The position numbers were made by a program, and so were the translations under genes. Under the pieces are notes generated by a model, which searched no databases, was not told the DNA's origin, and worked only from the letters and a program-made list of their open reading frames with translations. This document shows positions 9,467 to 18,968 of a DNA stretch of 64,000 bases, piece after piece. This DNA is from CAVOGJ01 sp963700865. GTDB lineage: Bacteria > Planctomycetota > Planctomycetia > Pirellulales > Pirellulaceae. The stretch spans positions 124,001 through 188,000 of the forward strand of contig CAVOZC010000023.1 in assembly GCA_963700865.1 (NCBI GenBank), written 5' to 3'. Numbering within the stretch: the stretch's first letter is position 1; the number at the start of each line of letters is the position of its first letter.

Positions 9467-11038
9467 ATGAAATTGACCTGGCGGTTGAAGTGCGCGCTGC
9501 TGCTGTCCCTGCTGGTGCTGTCCAGCTTGTCCGTGGATGCCCGTGCCGAACGAGCACAGATGACCCTTATCTATGGTGTCAATAGTGCGAACGACATGTC
9601 GCCGGATGGTCGATACGTGGTTGGTCAACTCAAGACGGGCGAAGGTTATCTGTGGGACAGGGTTGACGACACCTGGACGACGCTTCCTCCTCAAGGTCAG
9701 GGAGGAGGATTCGCTCCCAGTGCGGTATCTGATGACGGTAGCGTGATCGTCGGTGATATCGACAATCCCGACAGCACCCCGGAAAATCCCTTGGGTAACG
9801 TCGCGGGCCTCTGGAGAACGGGTGACACGAGCTGGACCAGTTTGGGGAGCCTGCCCAACGCACTCAACTGTCCCAGCAGGAGTGATTCCTATGATGTTTC
9901 CGCCGATGGATCGACGGTGGTCGGGTTATCTTGGGACGGCTGCAGTGGCCGTGGCTTTCGCTGGACAGAGGCGACGGGGATGGAACAACTTCAGCCGCTG
10001 GCCAACGGCGGCAATCGGGCTTCGGTCGTTTCCGCGGACGGCACCGTCATCGCGGGTTTTGCCCAAGGATCGTTCAGCCGCACCCCTGCGACCTGGGACG
10101 GCACCACGCTGACCGGTGAGTTGCTCGATCCGCCCAACGGCGACGCCTTGGGTGAGATCACGGGTATTAGCGATGATGGTTCCGTGTTGCTGGGTATTTG
10201 GAACGGCGATGCGACCCGTTGGACGAGGAACGGGAGCGCCTGGGACCGCGAGACAATTGGCAACGGGTCCTTCTCGCCTGCCTTCAGTGGCTACGGGGTC
10301 GATATTGCGGATACGGACCGCATTGTGGGCTTTGACTCGCTCATCGGCAATGCCATTGGTTGGGTGTACGACGAGGGAAACGCGAACGTGGTTCTGGTTG
10401 AAAATTTCGTCCGGGACCGCGGCGGTGACGTGCCGCTGATTCCTGTTGGCGACCCGAATTATCCGTTTGGCGGGGGCAGTCCCATTTCCGCCCAATTTCC
10501 GTCCGCCATTTCCACGGACGGCCATGTTTTTGTCGGAAATACCAGCTTCATTGGCGCCTGGATGGTTGAGGTCTTCAGCGATTGCGATTTCGACGGTGAT
10601 TTTGCCTGTGATCTCGACGACATCGACGCCCTGGTGGCCGCCATTGCGGGCGGCTCGACCGACCTGCTGTTTGACTTGACCGGGGACGGTCAAGTGACCC
10701 TGGCGGACCGCGATGCATGGCTGGTCCAGGCGGGCGCGGAGAATCTTCCGTCCGGCGGCGCCTATCTGGTGGCGGACGCCAATCTGGACGGATTCGTCGA
10801 CGTGTCGGATTTCAATATCTGGAATGGGAACAAGTTCGAATCGACTCCGGCTTGGTCGCTGGGTGACTTCAACGCCGACGGTTCGGTCGATGTCTCGGAC
10901 TTTAATTTATGGAACTCAAATAAGTTCACGGCCAGCGGCGGTGCGGCGGTCGTGCCGGAACCCGGGAGTCTGGCCTTGCTGCTGCTGGGCATGTTCGCCC
11001 TCTGCGGCGCGAGGCGAAATGTAAAGAGGGCCCTCTGA
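9467..11038 (+). CDS. Module gene A1: secreted HAF-repeat/dockerin-like/PEP-CTERM protein
   Basis: The protein has 523 residues. A signal peptide (CALLLSLLVLSSLSVDARA) is followed by HAF-type repeats with the pattern S-x-DG-x-x-V-V-G, such as MSPDGRYVVGQ, VSADGSTVVGLS and ISDDGSVLLGI, expected to form a beta-propeller-like fold. Residues about 370-490 hold four dockerin/EF-like calcium loops, including DANLDGFVDVSDFN and DFNADGSVDVSDFN. The C-terminus is PEP-CTERM: VVPEPGSLALLLLGMFAL plus basic residues. That tail is a sorting signal for exosortase. The stop TGA overlaps the next ATG, so A1 and B1 are translationally coupled. This is the only intact A copy. Confidence 0.88.
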   Translation: MKLTWRLKCALLLSLLVLSSLSVDARAERAQMTLIYGVNSANDMSPDGRYVVGQLKTGEGYLWDRVDDTWTTLPPQGQGGGFAPSAVSDDGSVIVGDIDNPDSTPENPLGNVAGLWRTGDTSWTSLGSLPNALNCPSRSDSYDVSADGSTVVGLSWDGCSGRGFRWTEATGMEQLQPLANGGNRASVVSADGTVIAGFAQGSFSRTPATWDGTTLTGELLDPPNGDALGEITGISDDGSVLLGIWNGDATRWTRNGSAWDRETIGNGSFSPAFSGYGVDIADTDRIVGFDSLIGNAIGWVYDEGNANVVLVENFVRDRGGDVPLIPVGDPNYPFGGGSPISAQFPSAISTDGHVFVGNTSFIGAWMVEVFSDCDFDGDFACDLDDIDALVAAIAGGSTDLLFDLTGDGQVTLADRDAWLVQAGAENLPSGGAYLVADANLDGFVDVSDFNIWNGNKFESTPAWSLGDFNADGSVDVSDFNLWNSNKFTASGGAAVVPEPGSLALLLLGMFALCGARRNVKRAL

Positions 11039-12133
11039 TGAATTGTCTGCGACCGCTGCTATGCGCTGGAGCGCTCCTGTCGTCGGCGGCGGTCTGTGCC
11101 GCCGCGCAGACCCTCGATGCTGTCGATCGCGGCTGGTACGACCAGAACGGCTTTCACGACACGGAGAATCCCAATTACATCGTGGGAGATTCGCGGCGAT
11201 TTTTCTGCGGAGAATGCAACATCTCGGAGGCGACGGAATTTCTTCGTGTTTGATCTCTCCGAGGTTGCCGAGCCGATCACGTCGGCCGTGCTTTCGCTTT
11301 CGCTGTACGACTTTCGCGGTTTCTACAGCGGAGACCCGTTCGAAACGTACGAAATCCATGAGGTGACAACCCCGGCGGATTTCGTCACGTTGGCGATCAA
11401 CGGCGATGAAACCTTTACCGATCTGGCGGATGGAACGCTCTACGCCAGCCGCGACGTGACCTTTGACGACATTGGGACCGATGTGCTGTTGCCGCTCAAT
11501 CAGGCGGCCATTGATGCGATGAACGCGGCCACCGACCCGTTGTTCACTTTTGGTGGTTCGATCCCAACGCTCAATGCCTACCCGGATGCCGAAAAGATCT
11601 TTGCCTTTTCGGCCGAAGCCTCCAGCCTGACGCGGCTGATTATCAACGGGACGGCGGCTGCCGTCGACGCCGACTTCAATAATGATTCCGTCATCGATTG
11701 CGCGGATGTCGACGCCCTGGTGGCCCAGATCGTGGCGGGTGATAACCTGGCGGCGTTTGATCTGGACGGGAACGGGAGTGTGGATCAGGCCGATCTGACG
11801 CAATGGCTGGCCGACGCGGGAGCCGCCAATCTCCCTTCGCAAAATCCGTACTTACCGGGCGATGCCAATTTGGATGGAAGTGTGGACGTTTCGGATTTCA
11901 ATATCTGGAACAGTAACAAATTAAACAATGTGGCTGCCTGGTGTGCCGGGGATTTTACGGCCGACGGGAGCATCGATGTCTCGGATTTCAATGTCTGGAA
12001 CAGCAATAAGCTGATGAGCAGCGGGCGGCCCGGCGTGGTGCCCGAACCCCAGTTTGGCTGGCTGATGCTGCTGGGGGCGGGGGCGGGGGCGGCTCTGGTG
12101 CGCAGCCGCCATTGCCGGCGTTCTCGTTCTTGA
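11038..12133 (+). CDS. Module gene B1: beta-rich/dockerin-like/PEP-CTERM protein (one frameshift)
   Basis: The start ATG overlaps the stop of A1. The first 65 residues (signal peptide, then HDTENPNYIVGDSRRFFCGE) are in one frame and the rest in another. Comparison with the intact copy B3 shows one extra A at about 11233; without it the text reads SEARNFFVFDLSEV as in B3. The repaired product is about 364 residues. An N-terminal domain rich in predicted strands (DNRLRE-like at best, uncertain) is followed by four calcium loops such as DANLDGSVDVSDFN, then the tail VVPEPQFGWLMLLG plus an Arg-rich end. It is expected at the cell surface or outer envelope. Confidence 0.82.
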
Positions 12134-12300
12134 CGTGCACCTTCGGTTTCGCCCGCCGTTTGCCAGGAAGAGCGGTCGTCGCCAAATGCCCACTGATTCA
12201 CTGCACGGGTCGTTGGGAAGAGGCAAAATCATGTATCGGTAGGGGTGGTGCGATTCGCACCCAGGATGTCGAGTTGCTCCTTTTTACCATCGAGGTCGAA

Positions 12301-13585
12301 ATGAACTGGAACGGTCGTGAGCTGCGGATTCCGCTGATGTCCTTGGCAATCGCAATCTCCTTTGCTTTGCCTGTCAGGGCGGAGCGAGCGGTCATGACGT
12401 TGTTGCCTTCCAACGTATATTCCGTAAATGACATGTCGCCCGATGGTCGTTATGTGGTCGGACGGCTCAAAACGAGCGACTCGTACCTGTGGGATGCGTT
12501 CGAGTGACACGTGGACCATCCTCGCGGGAAATGGCGGCTTTGCCGCGTCTGTTTCCGATGATGGCACCACCGTCGTCGGCAGTATGAACAGTCCCGTGCC
12601 GGGCGAGCAGGACGTGGCGGGCATCTGGACAACCAGCAATCCCGTCTGGACGAGCATCGGCCACTTGCCGGGGACGGCCGCGGCCTGCGGCGGCCAGAGC
12701 AACGCCTACGAGGTTTCCGCCGACGGGTCCGTAGTGATCGGGCTTTCCTTCTACGATGGTTGCAAGGCGGCGGGCTTTTACTGGACGGAAGCGCACCGGC
12801 ATGGTGCCGTTGGAGTCGCTCGCCAACGGCGGCAATCGAGCTTCAGTCGTCTCGGCCGACGGCAGCGTCATCGCGGGGTTTGCCCAAGGATCGTTCAGTC
12901 GGACGCCCGCGGTTTGGGACGGCACCACGCTGAGCGGTGAGCTGCTCGATCCACCCAATGGCGACGCCTTGGGAGAGATCACGGGTATTCGCGATGATGG
13001 TTCCGTGCTGTTAGGCGTCTGGGATGGCGACGCGACCCAGTGGACGAATGACGGGGGAACCTGGGTGCGTGACGCGGATTGGGAACGGATCGTTCTCGCC
13101 CGCCTTCACGGGCTATCCGGTCGACATTGCGGATACGGATCGCATCGTGGGTTTTGACTCGCTTCATCGGCAACGGCGTGGCCTGGGTGTACGACGAAGG
13201 GGAGGCGAACGTGGTCTTGCTCGAAAATTTTGTTCGGAGCGAGGCGGTGAAGTGCCCGATCGATTCCCGAGAACGATCCCGATTATCCGTTTGGCGGGGG
13301 CAGTCCGCATCACGCCCCAGTATCCGACCGCCATCTCTACCGATGGCCACGTGATTCGTCGGAAACACCAGCTTTATCGGTTCGTGGCGGGTGGATGTCT
13401 ACAGCGACTGCGATTTCGACGGGGATTTTGCCTGTGACCTCGACGACATCGACGCTCTGGTGGCCGCCATTGCGGGCGGCTCGACCGATGAACTGTTCGA
13501 CCTGACCGGGGACGGCCAGGTGACGCTGGCGGACCGCGACGCGTGGCTGGTCCAGGCGGGTGCGGAGAACCTGCCTGCGGCCGAT
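12301..13585 (+). pseudogene. Module gene A2 remnant
   Basis: This copy starts with its own ATG and signal peptide (MSLAIAISFALPVRAERA) and follows A3 closely, but needs many frame changes: near 12499, 12793, 13074 and 13164, and several between 13235 and 13390. Each is visible by aligning with A1 or A3, for example GCGCACCGG against GCGACCGG at 12793. It stops resembling A after GAENLP at about 13575. The last two calcium loops and the PEP-CTERM tail are missing and the sequence runs straight into the middle of B2. This is more damage than in copies 1 and 3, so I call it a pseudogene. Confidence 0.8.
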
Positions 13586-14435
13586 CACGTCGGCCGTGCT
13601 TTCACTGTCACTTTACGATCCGCTCGGTTTTTACAGCGGCGATTCGTATGAAACGTACGAGTTGCATGAGGTGACGACGCAAGCGGACTTTGTCACTCTG
13701 GCGATCAACGGCGACGAAACTTATATCGACCTGGCGGATGGACCGCTTTACGCCAGCCGTGACGTGACGTTCGACGACGTTGGGACCGACGTGCTGCTGC
13801 CGCTCAATCAAACGGCAATCGATGCGATGAACGCGGCCGTCAATCCGCTGTTTGTAATTGGCGGTTCGATTTCCACGCTCAATGACTTTCCCGATAATGA
13901 GACCATCTTCGGCTTCACGGGGGATTTCTCAAGCTTCGCACGTCTGATCATCAATGGTTCCTCGAATGCCGTCGACGCCGACTTCAATGATGATTCCGTC
14001 ATCGATTGCGCGGATGTCGACGCCTTGGTGGCCCAGATCGTGGCGGGCGACAACCTGGCGGCATTTGATCTGGATAGCAACGGGAGCGTGGATCAGGCCG
14101 ATCTGACGCAATGGCTGGCCGACGCGGGCGCCGCCAATCTCCCTTCGCAAAATCCGTATTTACCGGGCGATGCCAATCTGGACGGCAGTGTCGACGTTTC
14201 GGATTTCAACATTTGGAACAGTAACAAATTAAACAATGTGGCCGCCTGGTGTGCCGGAGATTTCACGGCCGACGGGAGCATCGACGTGTCGGATTTCAAT
14301 GTCTGGAACAGCAATAAACTGATGAGCAGCGGACGTCCGGGCGTCGTGCCCGAACCCCAGTTGGGATGGCTCATGCTGCTGGGGTCCGGGGCGGCTCTGG
14401 TGCGCAGCCGCCGTTGCAGGCGTTCTCGTGCTTGA
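13586..14435 (+). pseudogene. Module gene B2 remnant, lacking its 5' part
   Basis: From about 13586 the sequence matches B1 and B3 from PITSAVLSLSLYDPLGFYSG onward, in one intact frame to TGA at 14435. The signal peptide and about 80 N-terminal residues are gone. The preserved part has the beta-rich domain, four calcium loops and VVPEPQLGWLMLLG. The frame opens at 13560 but no ribosome site or secretion signal precedes it. It is probably a fusion product of a deletion of about 510 bp between A2 and B2. Confidence 0.8.
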
Positions 14436-14785
14436 ATTCGGCTTTCCTTCTTGCCTGCCGTTTGCCACTCACAGAAAAACAGCCGTTGGTGATTTTCCGC
14501 TTCCTGCCCGCGTGTTGTGTGACTGTTTGATTTTCAAGTTCCCGAATCCGGCCAGTAAGTGGATTGGCCAACGTAAAACGACCAAAGTTTGGCGACTTCG
14601 GCTACAGGTAACCCTCTCATTCCTGGCGGTCCCCGTGCACTGAGGCGGTGATTGGGCGAAAGCTAAATTGTGCGTGCGGGAGGGAGTGTGCAATCCGCAT
14701 GAACCTGGGCAACAGGGTCCTGCGGCGGCTTGCCGGGAGTCACGTCTGCTACGTCTGAATCCTACTTTTTTTCATCGAGACCGGA
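14436..14785. other. Gap between module copies 2 and 3
   Basis: These 350 bp hold no credible gene. They contain the intergenic repeat motif at 14579-14602. The last bases before A3 resemble those before A1 and A2 (CGAGAC or CGAGGT a few bases from ATG), so a promoter for module 3 probably lies here, but I cannot name its boxes. Confidence 0.5.
14579..14602. repeat. Intergenic repeat motif, copy 2
   Basis: This stretch matches 22 of 24 bases with 7232-7255, including the core GGCGACTTCGGC. It lies in the spacer between module copies 2 and 3. The third, shorter copy is at 21453-21464 between cysS and ruvC. Confidence 0.5.
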
Positions 14786-16344
14786 ATGAAATTGAACTGT
14801 CGTGGGCTACTGATTCTGCGGATGTCCTTGGTAATGGTGACGTCCTTGACTTTGCCTGCCAGGGCGGAGCGAGCGGTGATGACGTTGTTGCCTTCCAACG
14901 TATTTTCCGCAAACGACATGTCGCCCGACGGTCGTTATGTGGTCGGACGGCTCAAAACGAGCGACTCGTACCTGTGGGATACGGTGAGTGACACGTGGAC
15001 CATCCTCGCGGGTAATGGCGGCTTTGCTGCGTCCGTTTCCGATGATGGAACGACGGTCGTCGGCAGTATGAATAGTCCCGTGCCTGGCGAGCAGGACGTG
15101 GCGGGCATCTGGACAACCAGCAACCCCGTCTGGACCAGCATCGGCCATTTGCCGGGGACGGCCATGGCCTGCGGGGGCCAGAGCAATGCCTACGAGGTGT
15201 CTGCCGATGGCTCGGTCGTGGTGGGGCTGTCCTTCTACGACGGTTGTAAGGCGGCCGGTTTTCACTGGACGGAAGCGACCGGTATGGTGCCATTGGAGTC
15301 GCTCGCCAACGGTGGCAATCGGGCCTCGGTCATCTCCGCCGACGGCACCGTCATCGCGGGTTTTGCCCAAGGATCGTTCAGCCGCACCCCTGCGATCTGG
15401 GACGGCACCACGCTGACCGGTGAGTTGCTCGATCCGCCCAACGGCGACGCCTTGGGTGAGATCACCGGCATTCGCGACGATGGTTCCGTGCTGCTAGGCG
15501 TCTGGAATGGCGACGCAACCCGTTGGACGAATGACGGGGGAACTTGGGTCCGTGAGCGGATTGGGAACGGATCTTCTCCCCCGCCTTCACGGGTTATCCG
15601 GTCGACCTCGCGGACACGGATCGCATCGTGGGTTTTGACTCGCTGCTCGGGAACGGCGTGGCCTGGGTGTATGACGATGGCGATGCGAATGTTGCCTTGC
15701 TCGAGAATTTTGTCCGGGCGCGGGGCGGTGAAGTTCCGATCATTCCCGAGAATGATCCCAACTACTTTGAATTCTCATGGGGCACCCCCGTCGTCCCCGA
15801 GTATCCAACCGCCATTTCGACAAACGGTCACGTGATTCTTGGGAATACCAGCTTTGTGGGTTCGTGGAAGGTGGCAGTTTATAGCGATTGCGATTTCGAC
15901 GGTGATTTTGCCTGTGATCTCGACGACATCGACGCCCTCGTGGCCGCCATTGCGGGCGGCTCGACGGATGAGCTGTTCGACCTGACGGGCGACGGTCAGG
16001 TGAACCTGGCCGACCTGGACGCATGGCTGGTCCAGGCGGGTGCCGAGAACCTTCCGTCGGGCGCTGCCTATCTGATGGCGGACGCCAATCTGGATGGTTT
16101 CGTCGATGTGTCGGATTTCAATATCTGGAATGGGAACAAGTTCGAATCGACTCCGGCCTGGTCGCTGGGTGACTTCAATGCTGACGGTTCGGTCGACGTT
16201 TCGGACTTTAACTTGTGGAACTCGAATAAGTTCACAGCCAGCGGCGGTGCGGCGGTCGTGCCGGAACCTGGTAGTCTGGCCCCGCTGCTGTTGGGCATGT
16301 TCGCCCTGGGCGGCGCGTGGCGAAATGTAAAGAGGTACTTGTAA
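14786..16344 (+). CDS. Module gene A3: HAF-repeat/dockerin-like/PEP-CTERM protein (one frameshift)
   Basis: The product is close to A1 along its length: signal peptide, HAF repeats (MSPDGRYVVGR, VSADGSVVVGLS), four calcium loops and the tail VVPEPGSLAPLLLGMFAL. The frame breaks near 15573. A2 has GGATCGTTCTCG here and A3 GGATCTTCTCC, so one base is missing; restoring it gives NGSFSPAFTGYPVDLADTDRIV. The repaired length is about 519 residues. The TAA stop at 16342-16344 shares its last base with the ATG of B3, indicating coupling. It is likely secreted and envelope-bound through PEP-CTERM sorting. Confidence 0.84.
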
Positions 16345-17429
16345 TGCGTTGTTTGCGACCGCTGTTGTGTGTGGGGTTTCTCCTGTCCTCGGTGGCGATC
16401 GGTACGGGCTCGCAGTCCCTCGATGCCGTTGATCGCGGCTGGTACAACCAGGATGGCTTTCACGACACCGAGAATCCCAATTACATCGTGGGAGATTCGC
16501 GGCGATTTTTCTGCGGAGAATGCGATATCTCGGAGGCGCGGAACTTCTTGGTGTTTGACCTTTCTGAAATCACCGAGCCAATCACGTCGGCCGTGCTTTC
16601 GCTCGCCCTATACAATCCTCTCGGTTTTTACAGTGGCGACCCGTTTGAAACCTACGAAGTTCATGAGGTGACGACGCCGGCGGATTTTGTCACGTTGGCG
16701 ATCAACGGCGATGAGACCTTTGCCGATCTGGCGGATGGGACGCTGTACGCCAGCCGTGATGTGACGTTCGACGACATTGGGACCGAAGTGCTGTTGACGC
16801 TCAATCAGGCGGCCATTGATGCGATGAACGCGGCTACCGATCCGTTGTTCGTCTTTGGGGGTTCGATCTCCACGCTCAATGACTTTCCGGATAACGAGAC
16901 CATCTTTGGCTTCACCGCGGAAGGAGAGAACCCGACTCGTCTGATCATCAACGGTTCCGCGAATGCCGTCGACGCCGACTTCAATAATGATTCCGTCATC
17001 GATTGCGCGGATGTCGACGCATTGGTGGCTCAGATCGTGGCCGGCGACAACCTGGCGGCATTTGATCTGGATGGGAACGGGAGTGTGGATCAGGCTGATC
17101 TGACGCAATGGCTGGCCGACGCGGGCGCCGCCAATCTCCCTTCCCAAAATCCCTATTTGCCCGGCGATGCTAATCTGGATGGCAGTGTCGACGTGTCGGA
17201 TTTCAACATTTGGAACAGTAACAAATTGAACAATGTGGCCGCCTGGTGTTCCGGAGATTTCACGGCCGATGGGAGCATCGATGTGTCGGATTTCAATGTC
17301 TGGAACAGCAATAAGCTGATGAGCAGCGGACGTCCGGGCGTCGTGCCCGAACCCCAGTTGGGCTGGTGGCTGATGCTCGGCACAGCCCTGTGCCTGCTGC
17401 GACGGTCTCGCGCAGGGCGACAAGATTGA
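16344..17429 (+). CDS. Module gene B3: intact beta-rich/dockerin-like/PEP-CTERM protein
   Basis: The protein has 361 residues in one frame from an ATG overlapping the A3 stop. A signal peptide (LLCVGFLLSSVAIGTGS) is followed by a domain with Cys pair FFCGECD and strand-rich text (VFDLSEITEPITSAVLSLAL). A repeated-loop segment then shows DADFNNDSVIDCADVDALV, DLDGNGSVDQADL, DANLDGSVDVSDFN and DFTADGSIDVSDFN. The end is VVPEPQLGWWLMLGTALCLL plus Arg. The N-terminal domain is not assigned; a DNRLRE/CBM-like fold is only a guess. This is the reference copy that reveals the defects of B1 and B2. Confidence 0.87.
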   Translation: MRCLRPLLCVGFLLSSVAIGTGSQSLDAVDRGWYNQDGFHDTENPNYIVGDSRRFFCGECDISEARNFLVFDLSEITEPITSAVLSLALYNPLGFYSGDPFETYEVHEVTTPADFVTLAINGDETFADLADGTLYASRDVTFDDIGTEVLLTLNQAAIDAMNAATDPLFVFGGSISTLNDFPDNETIFGFTAEGENPTRLIINGSANAVDADFNNDSVIDCADVDALVAQIVAGDNLAAFDLDGNGSVDQADLTQWLADAGAANLPSQNPYLPGDANLDGSVDVSDFNIWNSNKLNNVAAWCSGDFTADGSIDVSDFNVWNSNKLMSSGRPGVVPEPQLGWWLMLGTALCLLRRSRAGRQD

Positions 17430-17722
17430 TTGATCGGTCGGAGAAGCCATCGTTGGCCTCACCGCAGTCCGGGCCTTCGCCTTGTGAGCCGTATCCGACA
17501 CTTGTCTCTGCGAGCTTTGTGGCACAAGACCAGCGCTGACGGACAGGTCACGCTTGCTTTCCGCTGTCCATGGTGAGCCCCAGAAGGCACAGAGCAATCA
17601 TATCCGCTGCGTTGCGGGTGGTCGTTTGGGCCGCCCAATACAGTAGGGTGTCTGTTTCTTTTCTCCCGATTGTTCTTTCCATCAGTCAAAATAGACGGCC
17701 GGTAGAGGCTGAGGAGCCAAAG

Positions 17723-17749
17723 CCAGGCCGCCCGTCCCGGGCGGCCTGG
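17723..17749 (-). terminator. Strong GC hairpin downstream of the PEP-CTERM gene
   Basis: The arm CCAGGCCGCCCG (17723-17734) is perfectly complementary to CGGGCGGCCTGG (17738-17749) with a 3-base loop. It lies 24 bp after the stop of the minus-strand gene ending at 17773, so it fits its terminator, although no strong U-run follows. The rest of the gap 17430-17772 shows no gene. Confidence 0.5.
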
Positions 17750-17772
17750 GCGGCGAATGCAAGCAAGAGGTG

Positions 17773-18618
17773 CTACCGGCGACGACGTGCCCGCAGCCAG
17801 AGTCCGGCCGCCCCCAAGAGGACCAGGGCTGCACTGGAGGGCTCGGGAATGGCGTTGACCACCACGGCGTCGACAATGCCAAACGCTCCAGCATCTCCGA
17901 TGGAAGTGAAAAAGTCCGCGTAGAACAGAGAGATGTTTCCGTCCATGCTGGAAGCGGGTGTAAAGCTGGTGAGTTCCAAGCGGCTCAGGTCCGGCTTCTC
18001 AATAAAGATGCTGACATCGCCGCCGACCACATTGAATTCCCAAGTGATCCACTGGAGCCCAGGCGAGCCAGCCACACTTCCGTTGACGGATGGAAGGAAA
18101 CTCACGTAGGGCTCGGCGCTTCCGTTGCCAAGCGGGAAGTATGTCCCGTCGTCGAATGCTCGCCAGTCATTCGACGATCCGCCATCGCTGGTGGCAATCG
18201 CCTGAGCACCGCTCGTAAGGTCCGCGTCCAGGCCATTATAGCCGATACCACCACCGAGGAATTCGGTGGTGCCGGTGGATCCATAATTCATCCAAGCATC
18301 AAATCTCAATTGGTACGAACCAACGAAGTTCTGGCCGATGGGATAGGCCGTAAAAAACGAAACCGCCCCGTTAGCGAGGTTTGCTTCCAGCTTCAGGCCG
18401 CGGGTTGCGTCATCGCCACCTTGACTGTTCGGGGCCTCCGGAATGCCATCGGTACTGTAGTCGTAGTTCCAGGTGGCCTGGTAATCAAGACCGCTGGCAT
18501 TCACACTCCAAGTCGCACCGTTGTTCATCTGATCCTGAAATAATTGCGCCGGAGCCTGCGCGACGACCAATAGGTTGACGCATAGGACAAAGAGTGTGGT
18601 TTGAGTTCTCATTTTCAT
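17773..18618 (-). CDS. PEP-CTERM protein with lectin-like beta-sandwich
   Basis: The protein has 281 residues. AAAGGG lies just upstream of ATG 18618. A signal peptide (TLFVLCVNLLVVAQAPAQ) is followed by a Gly/Asn/Asp/Trp-rich, strand-rich domain (LRFDAWMNYGSTGTTEFLGGG, WITWEFNVVGGDVSIFI) typical of planctomycete PEP-CTERM proteins that resemble concanavalin-type sandwiches. The end is AIPEPSSAALVLLGAAGLWL plus RARRRR, a textbook PEP-CTERM tail. Unlike the neighbouring array it has no dockerin-like loops. It is transcribed towards the array. The ligand is unknown. Confidence 0.83.
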   Translation of the reverse strand: MKMRTQTTLFVLCVNLLVVAQAPAQLFQDQMNNGATWSVNASGLDYQATWNYDYSTDGIPEAPNSQGGDDATRGLKLEANLANGAVSFFTAYPIGQNFVGSYQLRFDAWMNYGSTGTTEFLGGGIGYNGLDADLTSGAQAIATSDGGSSNDWRAFDDGTYFPLGNGSAEPYVSFLPSVNGSVAGSPGLQWITWEFNVVGGDVSIFIEKPDLSRLELTSFTPASSMDGNISLFYADFFTSIGDAGAFGIVDAVVVNAIPEPSSAALVLLGAAGLWLRARRRR

Positions 18619-18968
18619 TAGATCCCTTTCGGTTCATGTTTGTCGATCGGCGGACCCCATGCGCACGCACGGTAGGCGTTGCCGAATCTGAGATGCCATT
18701 CCTTCCAGGTTAAGCGAGGCCAGCCGGTTTTTAAAGGATAAAATCGGGATATTTGCCGCTGCCCCGCACTATTCGGCTGTCAGGCAGGGGTGAAGTAGAG
18801 CACGGAAATCGGTACCCGTCCGAGCGGGTGCGGCGTCCAGAATCACTCCACGGTATCGCTAATCTTCGGAGGAGCCACAGAGAATACCAGGCAGCGCCGC
18901 CGATCCGGGTGAGAAAATCCGCGAAGCAGCGCCTGGAAGCGTGTCCCTGGCTCGAGGTTACGTGGGCC
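18619..18968. other. Gap between the PEP-CTERM gene and ruvB
   Basis: These 350 bp lie between the start of the PEP-CTERM gene and the end of ruvB, both on the minus strand. The part next to 18618 must hold the PEP-CTERM gene's promoter and ribosome site. An AT-rich patch lies at about 18728-18755. I see no gene. Confidence 0.45.

Larger units (their letters stand above)
9467..17429 (+). repeat. Tandem array of three A-B surface-protein modules
   Basis: Three consecutive copies of a two-gene unit fill this span: A1-B1 (9467-12133), A2-B2 (12301-14435, decayed) and A3-B3 (14786-17429). Long stretches are nearly identical between copies, for example the calcium-loop coding blocks near 10610, 13440 and 15915. 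A and B share a 1-3 base stop/start overlap in copies 1 and 3. The gaps between modules (about 167 and 350 bp) share short upstream elements before each A start. The arrangement is direct evidence of tandem duplication. Confidence 0.9.

Noticed and set aside
13560..14435. B2 as a functional stand-alone gene
   Set aside because: It has no signal peptide or ribosome site and lacks the first 80 or so residues present in B1 and B3.
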